A program made the translations under genes and the position numbers. Below are positions 12,343-22,695 of a DNA stretch of 64,000 nucleotides, piece by piece. The stretch is from Lutraria lutraria (taxonomy: Eukaryota; Mollusca; Bivalvia; Venerida; Mactridae): contig OZ026846.1 of the NCBI GenBank assembly GCA_964023205.1, forward strand, positions 34,864,194 to 34,928,193, written 5' to 3'. Below the pieces are notes generated by a model. The model was not told where the DNA came from and ran no database searches. It was given only the letters and a program-made list of their open reading frames with translations. Position 1 is the stretch's first letter; every line of letters begins with the position of its first letter.

Positions 12343-12599
12343 TTAAATATAGAATATGGAGTTGAGGAAGCATTGTCGACGATTAAATGAGAGAAAATTC
12401 GTAAATCTAGTTCAGTTGCTAAACATTCTAGGAGTTTTTAATGTAAAAGTAAAGAAACCGCGATACGGCCGATACGAGACCTTCCGATACGATACGCGTA
12501 TCGTTCAGCACTGTACCGGTACGTACCGGTACACGGCCATATCGGGACAGCCCTAACTTGGATGGTCCCCTTTTTAAGTTGTTCCAAACATTAAATTTT

Positions 12600-13413
12600 A
12601 TTTATAACTCTTGTTGCCATGGCAACCAATATGAAGTACTTAAAAATCTTACTGTCCAAAACCACAGGTTCTACAGCAGCTGCTAAGATATTAACTGATT
12701 AACTAACTTTGTTTTTTAGAAAAATAAAAGACAATGAAGTGGCAAATGATAAAGATATGTGATACGTGTGTCAGGGCGTCAACAATTGCTTTAAACTGCT
12801 TTTAATTGCTTCCTTAAGTAGTTGGCCAATTTCAATGAAACTTTACAGGGATGTTCCTTGCATGAAGCTCTATAGATCAAAGTTGTTCAAAAAATTTAAT
12901 TTCATGAAAAACTTTCATGGCAACCAAAAAAAAAAAATAGAGCTTAGATATTTGATATATAGCATTTAATATCTTTTGAACCACTAATAAATTATTCAAA
13001 TTATGGCCCTGGGGTCAAAATTTGCCTGCCCCCAGGGTTTAGTCTAATTTATTTAGGAAAATTTCAAATATCTTCTCGTCTGAAACCGCAAATATTTGGT
13101 ATGTAGCATTGTCTAGCAGACCTTACCAAGTTTGTGAAAATTAGCTCTGCCCCGCGGTTTACATTATCTATATAGGCTTATATAGGAAAATTACAAAAAT
13201 CGTATCGTCTGAAACGACAGGGCTTATAAGGTAGAGCTTACATATTTTGTATGTAGCATTGATGAGTGGACCTCTACCAAGTTTGTTCAAATTATTGCCC
13301 TATAGTCAAAATTGGTTTCATCCCTGAGTGACTTGATTTTACATAGGCTCATGATAATTTTCTCCCAGGTTTTTATTTCTGGTGAGCGATATAGGGCCAT
13401 CATGGCCCTCTTG
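12600..13413 (-). repeat. pearl-like repeat element, reverse orientation
   Basis: Read on the minus strand the element begins at 13413 with AAACAAGAGGGCCATGATGG and contains at least two diverged ~170 bp units. These are marked by 'tatgtagcatt' and 'accaagtttgt' words near 13100 and 13250. A similar start, AAACAAGAGG, opens the element at 25671. The starting phrase is one I recognise as frequent in bivalve genomes. Confidence 0.55.
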
Positions 13414-13519
13414 TTTATTCATTTGTTTGTAATGTTTTGAAAAATGTAAAAATAATAGTAATAGGTGGACAGGGACAGTAAGTTGTAGCGAAGGAGGAGG
13501 CCAATATGTATGATGGTAA

Positions 13520-13592
13520 CTAAAAAAATCCCTGTATTTTTCACTGACTATAACCAGGTTATAGTCAGTGAAAAATACAGGGATTTTTTTAG
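13520..13592. repeat. 73 bp near-perfect palindrome (36 bp arms, 1 nt centre)
   Basis: 13520-13555 and 13557-13592 are perfect reverse complements with a single A at 13556 between them. Outside the arms a further partial match (ggtaact / agtcatagttac) continues the symmetry. It can form a cruciform or a long RNA hairpin. An assembly or cloning foldback is also possible. Confidence 0.9.
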
Positions 13593-13613
13593 TCATAGTT
13601 ACTGGCTACCCTG

Positions 13614-15317
13614 GGTTATGAATGTAGTGAATTATTATATACCTGTAATTGGAATGGATATATTGTATGATTCCAGGTAGCGAGATGTTTTGGGAAGGAG
13701 ATTATGATGTAAATATACTGTTTATACACTTTTTGTAGAATAACAAAAGCTTATTTAGGATTTGATTTAAGACTTTCATGTAGATAGTATGTTATCATTG
13801 TACTAAGGAAGTAGCTGCATTCAGGACTGGTATATTGCTTATTGTATTGAATAATTACAGTTTTATGACTATATTAAGTGCCATAAATATTTGGAAAAAT
13901 TGTCTTCTATATTTGTTCAGAGAAGTACTGTTATTGTACAGCCCGTTCTATATGGATTGCATGTTTCTAAGTGTCTGTGCATGGTCACAACTTCTTAGAC
14001 CGAAGCAGAAATTACTGATAGTGCCCGAAATATCCGCAGTGATCATCACGCGACATAAACAAAACAGAAATAGACAAGCTTGATAAACAATGATGGGAAT
14101 GAATCTGCCCATCTGTCAACAAACAAACTGAGTCCAGTCCTATTGCGGTAAACAAATATGGCGTTGAATTTAGTGCACTATCAAGCATCGTGAGATATTA
14201 CTGAAGATGAAGCATTAAATTACTTTTTAAGTAGTGTTCATGTGCACATACATACAGTTGTTAATCAAACTCGCTAATATAGTCTCAATGATCAAGTGAC
14301 ATTCACCTAAAGCATTGTACATGGAAACTTTCCATGAATGGCTGATATCGTTGCGTTCTTGTCAAGATCAATCACCTGTAAATTACTAGAAATGTGTCAA
14401 TAGTTCAATAAAACTGGTTTGCGTTGACTGAGAATTTGACTCTGCCTAGTGGGCTACAACGAGAACTGGTTCAGTATTTATATGGGCACTACGCTTTAAC
14501 CTTAATCACTGTGACGACAGGGTTCAACATTAATTAGGTCCGAATGACAATCAATAGTTTTCAGGTCCAGTCTGGTGCATCTATTTGGTAGCCGGAACGG
14601 TCATGCTCTTGAAAATGCCGGCGAAACTCTTTATATCAAAGGACTTCGATCATGTTCGAAAATGTTCGATCTAAACAAACTTTGATGTATAAGACTTAAG
14701 TCATTAGAGAAATTTGCTGTGTTTATTACATTTTGGAGTGATCGTCGGTGTGTTGTAATAATTATTTAATCGCATTTATCTTGTCATATAAATGGATTGC
14801 TGAAATCGGCTAAATTTCAGGTTTTGAATAAGGTTACTTTGAAAATAATCGGTCCGTAAGTGACAAGAAAATGACCATTGTATTCATGCATGTACACAAT
14901 GTCGGCCACGTTAACACAGAGGCGTGAAAACGGAAAAAAGTTGTATTTAACTCGCCATTTTTTGATCAATGTATCAGACAGAGAAAAAATAAATACATTT
15001 CTAGAATTTGCTGTTTTTCAGCTTTCTATTAAGAGTAACTTCAAAAGAATCGGTCAATATAATAATCTCCCCATGTGTTACGATACCGCATTATTCAATA
15101 TTGATTAATTACTGATAATCTAATTCTATACATTAGCTTAGCCACTACACCTTATTATTTAATCTATCTTACGATTATTTAGGGAGTTGCATCTACCTCT
15201 CAATAAAACTACATGTATTCACACAGAATAATTTTATAATCATGAATATGGACACTCACCGGGACTTGTTTACACAATTGTCATTAATTAGATATAGATT
15301 GGAGTTCAATAGAAAAA
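13614..15317. other. region upstream of the P2X7-like gene, no coding exon seen
   Basis: AT-rich sequence with two open frames (13835-14083 and 14878-15108, +) that lack splice support. It may hold the distal promoter of the gene that starts at 15318. Confidence 0.35.
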
Positions 15318-15329
15318 ATGTCCGATCAG
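15318..15329 (+). CDS. candidate first coding micro-exon of the P2X7-like gene (start A)
   Basis: ATG TCC GAT CAG is followed directly by a donor gtgaga. The exon is 12 nt, phase 0, and joins in frame to the 16082-16168 exon. The preceding A run gives a fair start context. With so few bases the call rests only on the donor and the phase. Confidence 0.35.
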
Positions 15330-18300
15330 GTGAGAAATGACATGTCTTAAATGGTTTGACATAGATGATCACTTTATATTTCAATATAGATGGTCACTTT
15401 ACTGTTGAAAATCTATGTTTGGGACCGTTATACCAGGTTTTTACGACAATGTACCCTCAGACAACGGAGTATATTATTTTTGGAGACTTTATTTAAATAT
15501 CTAAATTGTATTCCAGCGGATATTGCAACGTCTGATACATTGAGGTGATAATTCCCCAGATTTTAATTTTAGAGTGGAAACAGGGACTACGTAATTATAG
15601 AGTACCTCGTGAACTGTAGAACCATATGACCAGATTCATGAAACATCAATGGCTTGCCTTTTTGATCAAGTAGATGATCCCTTTAGTTTCGGGATCGGTC
15701 AAAATAACAAATTCATGCACATGTGTTCTGAAACTTCTCACATCCTGATGAAAATGTAACATAGGCCACATTCTAGTATTCAATTGCTGGATGCAATTTT
15801 GCGCTGTACAAACATTTAACTTGGTGTAATTAATGGTGAGAAAATCAGGAAAGATACTGATGACAAATTACAACAATTGGAAAAATCTTGTTAGCATCAT
15901 GTTTGACTTTAAATATATATAGTTTTCCTAAATTGTATTAATTCACATGATTTCTTTCTTAAAATGAATTGTTTAAATTTTCCTGTATTTTTTTATGTAG
16001 TAAATAAAAATTGATTAAATTACAACATTCTCACACCACTGAAAGTTTCCTTCTTACCATGTATCTGTTGATCTATTACAGACCCAGATTGATCCCGACT
16101 GGGAAGTCTATGATCTGTTACCAAGATCTGAGATCTTTGACATGACGTTAGACTATATTCCTGGACTTGTAAGTATTTTTAGGCCTAAAAATGATCATGT
16201 AACCAGAAACAAACATTTTTTATGCCTAAGGCCAAAAATAAATATATGTCTGGTTCAGGAAACATTGCCACAAAAAAAGTTAGGGGGGGGGGGGGGTAGG
16301 GATTTTTTTTTTGGCTTTGTCTCTTGAGACTAATACCAAACAATACTTAGAGGTTTTTCAGGGTAGGTCGGGTTCCCTGGCCTAATTAGAATCATAATAT
16401 TATGAAAAAGTTTAAAGGCCCTGTATGTTATAATAATTACATTTAGGTAGTTAGTAAAATATACGAAAATGACAATATATACGCCCCGTCGTAAAAATAG
16501 CAACGTATATATGTAGGAAATTGATAATATCCTACCATAAAAAATCCGCGCAGGTAGAACGGAAAGTTATTTATAGCGCGTATCACGTCATCGCTTCACT
16601 TGACTAGTCACGTGATCACATATGCAAAACAAACATGGATGCTGATGAAAGTAGCTCGACGAGTACGGTAAGTGAATTGATGATTATACCCCCAGATATG
16701 AAATATATGGGGGCTATATTGGATTCACGCTTGATGGTCGGTCGGCCGGTCGGTCGTCCGTGCGTCTGTAGACACAATTTGTCCGGAGAATTTCTCAGCA
16801 ACTACTTACAGGATTTCAATAAAACTTCACAGAAGTGATCAGTAGTAAGCCTAGTTGTGCTAGCGTAAAGCATTTTTCGTTCGGATTAATTTTCACTGAG
16901 TTATACCCCTTTGTTGTTTTTATTCAGTATATACAATAGGCAAATTTTGTCCGGAAAATTTCTCAGCAATTACTCACAGGATCTCAATGAAACTTCACAG
17001 AAGTGATCAGTAGTAAGCCTTGTTGTGCATGCTTAAAGCAATTTTCGTTCGGATTAATTTTCACTGAGTTATACCCCTTTGTTGTTTTTATACAGTATAT
17101 ACAATAGGCAAATTTTGTCCGGACAATTTCTCAGCAACTACTCACAGGATCTCAATGAAACTTCACAAAAGTGATCAGTAGTAAGCCTAGTTGTGCATAC
17201 TTAAATCATTTTTCATTTGGATTGATTTTCACTGAGTTATAGCCCTTTGTTTTTTTCTACAATATATACAATAGGCAAATTTTGTCCTATTTCTCATTGA
17301 CTACTGCCAGGAATTCAATAAAACTTCTTAGAAGCGATGAGTAGTTAGCCTAGTTGTGCATGCATTTGTTTGGATTAATTTTCACTGAGTTATGGCCCTT
17401 TGTTTTATACAATTAGGTAAATTTTGTCTGTACCATTTCTCAGCAACTACATGCAGGAATTCATTGAAACTTCTTAGAAGTGATAAGTAGTTTGCCAAGT
17501 TGTGCATGTCCACAATAGGTTTTGTCCAAGTAAATTTTAATGAGTTATGGCCCTTTGTTATTTTTTATAAAATGTATATTTAGAAACTGGTCAGGATATA
17601 TCTAAGCAACAATTTGCAGGTATTAAAAAATTGAAAATGCATTATATTTCCCTCTGTAAAATGGAACAATAACTGTGTCAAGGCCGCATCTGGGGGTATT
17701 CATCACCTTTAGTGATAGTTCTAGTTTTCTTCGAAATGCTTCGTTTTTAAGTAGGATTCTCAAGTTAATTTGAATGGATTTATTATTCACTATCATAAAA
17801 AATTCTTCATAGTGTACCCAAAAGCTGGAAATAGCTGAAATTATGGAAAATGCGTGCATTTAGTGGAGCGAGGCTCCGAGGGGGATAATCTGTAGATGTT
17901 CTTCTACGACTCAGAATTTGTAAATGTAAATTGTTTACCCCGTGAATGTTGGCATTTTAAGGTATATTTCGTTATAGAATCAATGTGAAACTGATATATC
18001 TAAGTATGCACGTATATATATATATAAGTCCATAATAAATAAGTTCATTGAATGGAAAGGCATGTTGGACAGTGTGAAATGTAAACCTGTACATTTGTAT
18101 ATATGTCTACATACATAGAGAAATAGTTATTTCAGGATGTATTTGTAACTCTGAAACTAAAAAATAGTATACTCTTTGTACTTGGTCATATATGTTATAA
18201 ATGTACTTCTGAAATAGAACAAAACATGGTAACAATTATGTGATTTGTAACCTTTTATATTTTAGATTAGTTCAGATGTTTCAGAGCCGGATTCTGAAGT

Positions 18301-21300
18301 CAGACAGACTATACAAGGTGCAAGGTAAATACAAGACAATTACAAATTAATGTATCATCATTATCATTTTTAGATAATTATATTTCACAAAGTACATATT
18401 TACAATTTTCCATTTTTTTGGCAAATAGCTTCTATGTAAAACAGAAATATTTCAGTTTACTCACCTTCATAACTCATATAAGGCCACTAGAAATCAGTGA
18501 CATTTTAAAAAAGAATCTACTATGGTATTGTCAGCCTGTTGGAAATAATTGAAAATGTCTTTCTGTAACTGAAAATAATCAGTTCTTTCCAAGCCTTTAT
18601 ATATGATATAACGTAATTGAGGAGCAAACTGTGATCTAACTGATTTTTTAACAGAACATTATCTGAACATTTAAAACACATGTTATGTGTTATATCATTT
18701 TTAATCATTATGTTTAATCAAGTTTTACAATTTATATGTACTAAGTACTGTTTATAATGCTAAGCCACTAGTTGTCACATTTGTCTCTGTATAATATATC
18801 ATATGCTTCAACTGCCTAATGAAATGTACATGGTTTTGTATTATTTCGTAGTGTGTAACTCCAATCCTTAGTTAGAGACCACCTGTCTTCAGTCCATATA
18901 TTTTCATTATCTCTGTAGTGGTCGCTTACCGCAGGTTTCATTGTACCACAAGGTCAGAAATGAATAGAAAAGATAGCTTTATTACTTATCATGAATGAAA
19001 TAAAAAGAAATTCTTTCATTGTCCATGTAGGGGCAGAGGAGTTGATGGAAGAAGGCGTGGAAGGGGAAGAGGTGGAGTTTCATCTGCCGAACTACAGAGA
19101 ACTGGATCTGTCAGGGTGAGAGGGGCCAGAGGGCGTGGATGAGGTCGTGGAGGGCGAGGTCGTGAGGAAAGACCATCCCAGTCTGATAGGGAGAGAGTCC
19201 AGGAGAGGTTCCGCCAGAGATCAGAGAAGCTGGAGGTAATTTTTTTTTTCATTAAACTAAATTTCTTCAGGCTGTGAACTTGTTTCGAGTTGTATGCTCT
19301 TTTCAACAGAGCCATATGAGGCAGACAGATCACCTAACCATTGTTCCAAGGAAGAACCAGTACTAGACACGCATCCTTTGTAAGCAATAGCTTATTTTCT
19401 CACATGAAGAGACATGGTAGTGGGGCTCGAACCTACAGCCCTCTATCACTTTACAGTGATTTGAAATCAGCGACGTTAACCTCTCGACCATGTGATGGTT
19501 CTTTGTGCTTACGTGTACTTACTGAAAGCACCAACACATTACATAATAAGTATATATTTTTTTTTTTTTAGAATGTCATGTACTCTATATATTCAGACCG
19601 TTGTCAGACGCATGCCAGCCAAGAAGCTGAGAGACCTTGTTCTGGAGCTGGTCAAGAGGGAGCCAGGAATGGTTTTTGACCTGGTAGATGACGGATGGTC
19701 ACCTCCATCACAGCCTCCACCACAGCCTCCACAGCCATCAGGGGACTCAGTGCCATCATGGTGCAGATGCGAGAATTGTGTTCAGATGCCAACTGAGTTA
19801 GAGAGAAAGTGTTGTGGCTGCAAACCTGAACACTGTGTTAGCCAGAGAGATGTAAGCAAAATAACATTAAACATTTTCAGGGTATATCTAAACTTCAGTT
19901 TATATTCCGGTTGCTACATGTATTTAAAGGATCACTGTATCAAAGATTAGCAATAACGCAGTTCAGTATCAGCTAGCAGTCATTTACAGGCACTAAGAGC
20001 CTTTGTTAAGGCATCTAATGGCAGTTGACTACTAAACAGATATATAAGTCCATTACTTTGGTCAAAAGATCTGATACTTTATCAGGGGTATTGTTACCAC
20101 CAAAATCATATCACTCCTAACTGGTTTCAAGTCGAAGTTCTGGTCTGGTAAGCGGACTCTCAGCCACATTGGCCGTCTGATGTAACTACATTTTACTGCA
20201 GATGACATGTAAATTCATGTCCGTTGACTTTATGTTTACAAAGTACAAAAGAAAAATAATTTTTCTAGCTAACAACTTGGCTGAAATTATAGTGATGCTG
20301 TGTTGAAAATTTAAGCTGATACATGATGTCATTGACTAGACTTATGGGGGTAAATATCTCATAACTCTCGACAATATTTTACACAGTGAAGTCTCTTGAA
20401 CTTAGAAAATGCAGGTTAAAACTTTGCATTCAAATTTTTATGTATGTAATAATAAATGTCAGCCAGTCAAGATAGATAATTCCTTCAGTTAATGTGGTTT
20501 ATGGCCCTTGATGATCTAAATAATTTTATCATCACACACAGTGTGGCACGGAATCATGTCTGGATGTCAAAAAATTGTCTGCGCTTCTCATAAATCACTG
20601 AAGAGATTTCAATGAAACTGGGTATAGAAGATCAGTACCAAGGGTAGTGTGCAATTTTTTCTCTCATTGCTTTCATAAACTGACAAATGACAACCACTGT
20701 CACCAAACTTCATAAATTTAATTGATCAGATAATCCCTTTTTTTTTGGGGTCAAAGGTTACAGTGTCCCAAAACCTACTTCTGTCGAATAACTCGAGATC
20801 CATCTTATCCACAGTCTTCGTAGGATGATTGTTTTTCTTGAGTAGATATTCCTGTTGTTCTGGAGTCAGTTTGTCAAAGGTTACAGTGGTAAACCTCAAT
20901 GACTTGATATCAATCTGACCAACATACTCAAAACTTAGAGATCTTACTACTTCTAATGGAGCAGCAGTGTGGGAGCCTTATATTTTTTCTGAATAGTTTG
21001 ATTTGAGTTTTGCAAGCAAGGTACTACAGTTCACATATCTCAGTAGATACTCCTGAGGTTAATTTGAAAGTTTTTGGTCAAGACAACTTCTGAATTACCT
21101 TAGTTTGACTCTTGCTAAAGTTAGTATGTCATACTGATGCACATGTTAATATTCAGTTGTGTTATATTTCTATTTTTTCTAAAACTCTGCAAGTACAGTC
21201 AAGCATCGCTGTCTTACTGACAGCTTAGGCTCAGATAAGAACTGAAGCCAAAAATTCGTTTGGACTGGCTGTTTCAGTATAGTGGTTGCTGAATAACTGA

Positions 21301-21661
21301 AGAATATTTCAGAGGCTGAGAAGTTTATTTCCTTTCATACATTTCTATCCAGTGAATAAATTACTTGCATAATATTCTTTTTTGATTTCAGCAAATGGAA
21401 AGGATCTGCCTCGACCCAGAAGTCCTGGCTGTAGGCCAAGCCTACTATAGGGACATGCTGGGCCGACGTAATCAGCGTGTGGAGGAGTACTCCAAAACTA
21501 TGCGACATTCAGCATATAGGAATTTCATTCTGTGGAGAAATGGGCGACTGGGGGCTGGGGTAAGAAGGGTGATCCCCAGCTGTTGTGTACGAAGGATAAG
21601 GAATAAATTTCCCTCTGCCACAGGGATGTACACAGGTTTTATACCCAGTAGATTTATTTGA
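15318..21661 (+). CDS. P2X7 intracellular (ballast)-domain-like protein, spliced gene
   Basis: Exons, all with AG/GT borders and matching phase: 18266-18324, 19031-19235, 19597-19851 and 21392-21661 (stop). They are preceded either by 15318-15329 plus 16082-16168 or by 16635-16667. The predicted length is ~295 or ~273 aa. The N-terminus is acidic and Ser-rich. Exon 19031 is an RGRG/RGG stretch followed by a charged helix. Exon 19597 has 'VVRRMPAKKLRDLVLELV', a Pro-rich linker, and the Cys cluster 'WCRCENCVQMPTELERKCCG'. The last exon carries 'HSAYRNFILWRNGRLGAG' and 'RRVIPSCCVRRIRNKFP', ending in 'YTGFIPSRF'. These are hallmarks of the zinc-binding ballast domain that vertebrate P2X7 receptors gained; free-standing invertebrate forms have no channel part, and none is seen here. 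An in-frame TGA lies at 19140-19142. The function is unknown. A poly(A) signal AATAAA is at 22191. The gene is convergent with the transposase-like gene. Confidence 0.8.
16082..16168 (+). CDS. second exon of start-A isoform
   Basis: A pyrimidine-rich tract and 'attacag' precede it and a strong donor gtaagt follows. The 87 nt (29 codons, phase 0 at both ends) read as an acidic peptide with 'DPDWEVYDLLPRSEIFDM' and no stop. The phase fits splicing to 18266. It could instead belong to an unrelated upstream gene, but no other partner is seen. Confidence 0.5.
16170..16590. other. intron of start-A isoform with a G homopolymer
   Basis: It contains a run of 14 G at 16283-16296 followed by a T run, in a stretch that looks like an old insertion bounded by 'ggcctaaa' and 'ggcctaat' words. 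There is no gene. Confidence 0.35.
16575..16634 (+). promoter_or_regulatory. candidate promoter of the start-B isoform
   Basis: Just upstream of the ATG at 16635 lie CACGTCATC, the E-box TCACGTGA and ATGCAAA, ending in CAAACATGG. The region upstream of the convergent gene (34503-34565, minus) has TCACGTGAC, ATGCAAAT and also CAAACATGG. This is sequence resemblance only; no TATA box is evident. Confidence 0.35.
16635..16667 (+). CDS. alternative first coding exon of the P2X7-like gene (start B)
   Basis: ATG opens 11 codons reading MDADESSSTST, followed by a consensus donor gtaagt. The exon ends in phase 0 and joins in frame to the Ser/Asp-rich exon at 18266, which continues the same composition ('ISSDVSEPDSE'). 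A start context of aaacATGG is favourable. I prefer it as the main start because of the composition match and the promoter words upstream. Confidence 0.55.
16689..17724 (+). mobile_element. pearl-like element with ~167 bp core repeats, in an intron
   Basis: It opens with a hairpin (ACCCCCAGAT ... ATGGGGGC) followed by TATATTG and a GGTCGGTCGG tract. It closes with CATCTGGGGGTATT and a small hairpin ATCACctttaGTGAT. Inside, 'gtccgga..atttctcagcaac' recurs at about 16781, 16950, 17117, 17283, 17428 and 17587 (spacing 145-169 bp). The organisation (short unique ends, core tandem repeats) matches what is known of pearl/Helentron-associated elements of bivalves; that label is inference. Confidence 0.65.
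19287..19498 (-). mobile_element. tRNA-derived SINE, copy 2, in an intron of the P2X7-like gene
   Basis: On the minus strand the A box TGGTCGAGAGG and B box GGTTCGAGCCC both fit RNA polymerase III consensus. The body and the TACAACTC tail match copy 1 at 4531-4734. It lies between exons 19031-19235 and 19597-19851, only ~50 bp past the donor. Confidence 0.8.
19852..21391 (+). other. last intron of the P2X7-like gene with degenerate repeats
   Basis: It contains diverged repeat words such as 'gtcaaaggttacagtg' (about 20750 and 20873), which resemble bivalve core repeats. There is no exon on either strand that I can support. Confidence 0.4.
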
Positions 21662-22190
21662 GGCTGAATATAAGAAAAATGTTTGTTTGTAGTGCTCTGA
21701 CCGACCTGTCAAAATGGCCCCCCGTTATCTTTTTGGGGATTTCAAATTGATGTTTTCTGGTTATCTGTTGCACCTGTTCCTTTGAAAAGCACTTATATTT
21801 AACCATATAGAATACATGACATTTATCTAATACAAACATATTCTGCCTAATTACATGTTAAATGCAGAGCAGACTTCGTGAAAACATTGTGTATTGCAAA
21901 AGTGCCAATTTATTTTACAATGCAATTTCAGAAAATGATTACCCAAAAATACCTACCTACTTGCCCACCTCTGGAAATCAGGGTAAGAGCACTATAAACA
22001 AACAATTTTTTAATGACAGTCTGTGGAACCTCTTTGTAATATCTACAGGGTTGCTACACATCAGTGAAAATGAAATTCTCACAGAAATTCAAAAGTACTG
22101 ACAAATGTCGGGGAGTTTTTAAATCATCTGATTCGAGTAAAGAAATCCTTGCATTCAGCCTCATTCAAGATGCAGTGTCCAGACATATAT

Positions 22191-22196
22191 AATAAA
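22191..22196 (+). terminator. candidate poly(A) signal of the P2X7-like gene
   Basis: AATAAA, 530 bp after the stop codon. It is placed by motif only. Confidence 0.3.
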
Positions 22197-22548
22197 GTGG
22201 GTTAATAAGGGTTTGCTAAAGGTGGATGGAAGTCAATGTTTACTTCAAACTTTAACATCTTTATAATTTACCAAAAATAATATTACATAAATTATGACTG
22301 AAATATAAGAATGTCAGAGATATTTTATTTTTTTATTTGCTCTGTAGTGTGGCAGCCCTATCAAAATTTGCAGTCCAATCTATATAACCTTATATGCATT
22401 TTTGTTGCATGGGCATACAAGTTACCGGTACTTGATTTTGATAGAGGTTTTAAATTGTATTAATGGAATTATTCTATACAACTTTGGAAAATAATTTCTG
22501 TATTCATTTGAAATAAATAAGGTCTTGTGAACATATCATTGCAACACA

Positions 22549-22554
22549 TTTATT
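22549..22554 (-). terminator. candidate poly(A) signal of the transposase-like gene
   Basis: AATAAA on the minus strand, ~142 nt after the stop at 22696. It leaves a ~360 bp gap to the signal of the convergent gene. Confidence 0.4.
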
Positions 22555-22695
22555 TACTTCCAAAAGTATTTTTTATATGCATAGAAATGGAATTGGCTGT
22601 CTGCCATTAAAACAGTATTTAAAGGTGTGTTACATCACAAAAGAATAGCTAGTTTTTGTTTTCTGTATTTTGCATGAAACATCAGAATTGTAATT

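Larger units (their letters stand above)
10851..12555. mobile_element. non-autonomous hAT-like DNA transposon, 1,705 bp
   Basis: The terminal inverted repeats are TAGGGCTGTCCCGATA at the left end and its exact reverse complement at the right end. An 8 bp target duplication, ACTTGGAT, directly flanks both ends (10843-10850 and 12556-12563), which is the hAT signature. Multiple CGATAC words follow the left end (10878-10940) and precede the right end (12463-12505), like subterminal transposase-binding repeats. No transposase can be read, so the element depends on another copy. It hosts the nested element at 11792-12342. Confidence 0.9.

Noticed and set aside
19016..19333. 105-codon minus-strand frame rich in Pro
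   Set aside because: It is the antisense of the RGRG exon of the P2X7-like gene; the Pro-rich look comes from reading CCN/CCT opposite GGN codons.
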